A DNA stretch of 52,119 bases. Source: Lactococcus cremoris subsp. cremoris NBRC 100676. Its GTDB lineage: Bacteria; Bacillota; Bacilli; Lactobacillales; Streptococcaceae. The first letter of the stretch is position 1. Each line of letters begins with the position of its first letter. The DNA is taken from the NCBI RefSeq assembly GCF_001591705.1, contig NZ_BCVK01000009.1:1-52119 (forward strand), written 5' to 3'. Under the pieces are notes generated by a model. That model saw only the letters and a program-made list of their open reading frames with translations. It had not been told where the DNA came from and made no database searches. The translations under genes and the position numbers were made by a program. Shown here piece after piece: positions 49,589-52,119 of the stretch.

Positions 49589-50656
49589 TTGAAAAAATTA
49601 TTATACTTTTTTGTTGGAATTCTGGTCATTACTGCTTCACTAGGACTGATTACCAATAGAATGAAAGCTGCTGACGGAGTCAAAACTCAGAATAATAGCT
49701 TGACAATTTTCAACTGGGGTGAATATATCGATCCAGACTTGATTAGTAGATTTCAGAAAGAAACAGGTTATAAAGTTAACTATATGACTTTTGATTCCAA
49801 TGAAGCCATGTATTCAAAAGTCAAACAAGGAGGAACAGCTTACGACCTGATTGTTCCTTCTGATTACATGATTGAAAAAATGGCCAAAGAAAATCTGCTC
49901 CTTAAGCTAGACCACAGCAAAATTAAAGGTTTAAAAGACGATGACCCTAAACTACTTAATCCAGCTTTCGACCAAGGAAATCAATATTCTGTTCCATACT
50001 TTTGGGGAACATTAGGCATAGTTTATAACTCAAAAACAGTAAAAACTCCTCCAAAAACGTGGAATGATATCTGGTCACCAACTTACAAAAACTCGATTTT
50101 ACTGACAGACAGTGTGCGTGACGTCATGGCAATGGTTCTTAGTAAACATGGCTATTCATTAAATACAACCAACCAAAAAGAGTTAGACATAGCCTATCAA
50201 GACCTCCTTAAGCTTACGCCAAATGTAAAAGCAATTTTGGGCGATGAAATCATGAATTACATGATTAATAATGAGACACCTTTAGCCGTTGTTTATAGCG
50301 GAGAAGCAGCAGAGATGACCTCTGAAAATAAAAATTTGAAATATGTCATCCCTGAACGTACAAATATTTGGTATGATAATTTAGCCATTCCGAAAACAGC
50401 AAAAAATGTCAAAGCAGCTTACGCTTTTATTAATTTCATGCAGGAACCCAAAAATGCAGCTCAAAATGCAGAGTGGATTGGTTATGCAACTCCGAACTTG
50501 AAAGCAAAAGCTCTCTTACCCAAAGAAATTCGTGATAATAAATCGTTTTACCCAGATGAAGCAACTATCAAAGATGATGAAGCTTACAAAAACCTTAGTC
50601 CATATTGGACTGGAATTTATAATGATTTGTATTTAGAATTTAAGATGAATAAATAA
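49589..50656 (+). CDS. potD: Polyamine-binding protein PotD
   Basis: The 355-residue binding protein starts at TTG 49589 after AAAGGAG. After the N-terminal hydrophobic segment (LLYFFVGILVITASLGLIT), the mature domain begins LTIFNWGEYIDPDLISRF. SVPYFWGTLGIVYNSK and NIWYDNLAIPK line the ligand site. No lipobox Cys follows the hydrophobic segment, so it is probably held by an uncleaved N-terminal span or secreted, as in streptococcal PotD proteins, rather than being a lipoprotein. Confidence 0.94.
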   Translation: MKKLLYFFVGILVITASLGLITNRMKAADGVKTQNNSLTIFNWGEYIDPDLISRFQKETGYKVNYMTFDSNEAMYSKVKQGGTAYDLIVPSDYMIEKMAKENLLLKLDHSKIKGLKDDDPKLLNPAFDQGNQYSVPYFWGTLGIVYNSKTVKTPPKTWNDIWSPTYKNSILLTDSVRDVMAMVLSKHGYSLNTTNQKELDIAYQDLLKLTPNVKAILGDEIMNYMINNETPLAVVYSGEAAEMTSENKNLKYVIPERTNIWYDNLAIPKTAKNVKAAYAFINFMQEPKNAAQNAEWIGYATPNLKAKALLPKEIRDNKSFYPDEATIKDDEAYKNLSPYWTGIYNDLYLEFKMNK

Positions 50657-50763
50657 TTGGAGAGCGTTGTCCTAATTTGAATGTGTCTGCAGAACTAGTA
50701 AAACCACTAAAATTAGCAACTCTATAGTCCAGTTAAGTTCAAAATTAAAAATAAATCCTACAG

Positions 50764-50796
50764 AAAAGTCTACAAAGTTAATTTGTAGACTTTTTC
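50764..50796 (+). terminator. potABCD terminator
   Basis: AAAGTCTACAAA and TTTGTAGACTTT form a perfect stem followed by T. The ~100 bases between potD and this point hold no gene I can support. Confidence 0.88.
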
Positions 50797-50894
50797 TTTT
50801 TTCAATCAATTTTTTCATTTTAAAACTGTTTATTTCATGTTTTAAATTTTCTATCATACTTTTTATAATAGAAAAAATGTTTTATGTTAATAAA

Positions 50895-50940
50895 AGACCC
50901 TAAAATTGTAGACATAAAAAGTCTATATTCTGAGGGTCTA
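50895..50940 (-). terminator. Terminator of the AraC gene (minus strand)
   Basis: GACCCT (50897-50902) and AGGGTC (50933-50938) enclose TAGAC/GTCTA. On the minus strand the hairpin ends in CTTTTATT. Confidence 0.75.
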
Positions 50941-50965
50941 ATTAGTTTGTTTTTTAATTATTTAT

Positions 50966-51865
50966 CTATCGACCATTCTTTTGGAAATGAATGCGATACT
51001 CCTTTGGCGACAAATTACTCCATTGTTTAAATTGTCGAGAAAAATGGGACAGATTCTGATATCCAATAGTTTCAGCAATTTCGCTAATTGGAAGATTTGG
51101 TTGATGAAGAAGAATTTTTGACTCGTTGTAACGGAGTTGATCTAGATAATTTTTAGGACTGATTGAGTAAACTTTTCTAAAGACTTTCAACATGGTACTT
51201 TCACTTATATTTAAAGAATATGCTATCTCATGCATTGAGAGGGGTTGCTGGTTTTCTTTGATAGGTTGCTTAGTAAATGTTCGAAAATTTTGTTGTATTG
51301 TATCTGCGATTGATTTTGCTAAAATTAGCGATGAATTATCTGATAATGTAGCTATATTTTGCTCTAGTAAGGTGTAATCATATAAACTAAGCATTAATTC
51401 AATCAAAAGTTTTTCTGTCATTAATTTCTCCCTAAGAGAAAAAGTATTTGTTTCAATGAGAGTAATATACTTTTGGAGAACTGATTTTATTTTTGTAAAA
51501 GCATCATTATTTTTATTTAATTTTACTGAGCAAAGCATAAGTATATTTAATTGAATCTCTGGATCATCAATATCAAAATGGACACAAAAATAATGCATAC
51601 CAGTAGGCGAAATACAAGAGTTTTCATGTGGCATTCCGGGTGGGATGAGTATGATATCATCTTGATAACAATTAAATGAACATCCATCAAATTTAGTCTG
51701 TTGAACACCATCAAGTATAATCATAATCTCGAAAGTAAAATGAGCCTCACGTTCAATTTTCCAGCCTAATGGAACACTTTGTTGGTGCCCTCCAAAAAAT
51801 TTCATATTCATATTTATTTCGGGTAAGCTGATAATATTTTTTAGCCATTCGGGTTCTTTATTCAT
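50966..51865 (-). CDS. AraC-family transcriptional regulator
   Basis: The 299-residue protein has an N-terminal cupin-like sensor domain (EREAHFTFEIMIILDG, IILIPPGMPHENS) and two C-terminal helix-turn-helix units: SMHEIAYSLNISESTMLKVF and the highly conserved PISEIAETIGYQNLSHFSRQFKQW followed by PKEYR. It starts at ATG 51863-51865, sharing one base with the stop of the upstream transporter gene, so it is co-transcribed with that gene. A sugar ligand and a catabolic target are likely but not identifiable here. Confidence 0.88.
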   Translation of the reverse strand: MNKEPEWLKNIISLPEINMNMKFFGGHQQSVPLGWKIEREAHFTFEIMIILDGVQQTKFDGCSFNCYQDDIILIPPGMPHENSCISPTGMHYFCVHFDIDDPEIQLNILMLCSVKLNKNNDAFTKIKSVLQKYITLIETNTFSLREKLMTEKLLIELMLSLYDYTLLEQNIATLSDNSSLILAKSIADTIQQNFRTFTKQPIKENQQPLSMHEIAYSLNISESTMLKVFRKVYSISPKNYLDQLRYNESKILLHQPNLPISEIAETIGYQNLSHFSRQFKQWSNLSPKEYRIHFQKNGR

Positions 51866-52119
51866 TATTGTTCACGACCTTTATTTTTAGAGGTCAGAGC
51901 TGAGAATGTGAAAATCAAAGCTATTACGACAAAAATGAAAGCTGCATATTTTATTTGTGATAAAGCGTCAGAAGCTCCAAATATTTTTGCTAAAAAACTG
52001 ATTATAAAAGGCGAAAAGAAGGATCCTAAGTTACAAGCAATCATAGCTAGTGAAATAACAATATTTTTGGCGGAAGATGTCACACTAGATAAAATTAGAC
52101 CGTATACATAAGGAATAAC
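51865..52119 (-). CDS. MFS-type transporter, C-terminal fragment at window edge
   Basis: The frame is open from the window edge (VIPYVYGLILSSVTSSAK) to the stop at 51865. Two hydrophobic segments, VISLAMIACNLGSFFSPFIIS and YAAFIFVVIALIFTFSAL, with the NLGSFFSP pattern typical of MFS helix 11, and a short basic tail indicate the end of a major facilitator transporter. The rest lies outside the window. It is coupled to the AraC regulator. Confidence 0.7.
   Translation of the reverse strand, partial: VIPYVYGLILSSVTSSAKNIVISLAMIACNLGSFFSPFIISFLAKIFGASDALSQIKYAAFIFVVIALIFTFSALTSKNKGREQ

Overview
The window looks like chromosomal DNA of a Lactococcus lactis/cremoris-type bacterium. It is AT-rich, genes start with AAGGAG-type ribosome binding sites, and many promoters carry an extended -10 (TGnTATAAT). 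The gene order is familiar for that genus: tpiA; a folA-clpX-ysxC-folB-folKE-folP-folQ-folC run with the fused folKE; hom-thrB; murB followed by potABCD; and xpt-pbuX behind a guanine riboswitch. No insertion sequence, prophage, tRNA, rRNA or CRISPR array was seen.

Layout. 0.2-5.5 kb: a kinase-fold phosphotransferase, then a decayed WxL surface-protein locus (an intact DUF916/DUF3324 protein, a small WxL protein killed by one stop codon, and a large WxL/choice-of-anchor protein with six lesions). 5.7-9.5 kb: a membrane-anchored hypothetical protein, truB, ribF and an L-2-hydroxyacid dehydrogenase. 9.6-14.5 kb: a cell-wall MurNAc recycling operon (mupG, murQ, PTS EIIBCA, murR) with three spaced operators and a cre-like site. 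14.6-19.3 kb: tpiA, a broken Ntn amidase, a membrane protein, and a broken IbrA/IbrB-like pair (PAPS-reductase fold plus ParB fold). 19.4-25.7 kb: hemW, GH25 lysozyme, dCMP deaminase, acyl-ACP thioesterase, a NagD-type phosphatase, a membrane protein, and guaC behind a structured leader. 25.8-30.5 kb: a glycosyltransferase and a large LPXTG collagen-like adhesin, divergent from a TetR regulator. 30.6-34 kb: the purine salvage operon, trmL and a candidate minus-strand small RNA. 34.3-41.3 kb: folate/clpX. 41.4-46.2 kb: a truncated deoxynucleoside kinase, hom, thrB, a frameshifted ECF S component and murB. 46.2-50.7 kb: a large structured RNA and potABCD. The right edge has an AraC regulator and the end of an MFS transporter, both on the minus strand.

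How it fits together. Wall turnover links the GH25 muramidase, MurB and the MupG/MurQ/MurP salvage route. Folate, purine (Xpt, PbuX, GuaC) and pyrimidine (dCMP deaminase, deoxynucleoside kinase) genes form a nucleotide/one-carbon theme. Seven loci are pseudogenes, all accessory or redundant, while about 40 core genes are intact; this is the picture expected of a strain adapted to a rich (for example dairy) niche.

Most worth a second look: (1) a ~330-nt RNA with at least eight helices between murB and potA, with its own promoter and a terminator just before potA; (2) a folded guaC leader with a possible pseudoknot; (3) a candidate small RNA opposite the dfr promoter region; (4) the word CTGACAG/CTGTCAG, far more frequent than base composition predicts and paired into terminators; (5) the IbrA/IbrB-like pair. 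All calls come from reading the sequence; no database search was run.
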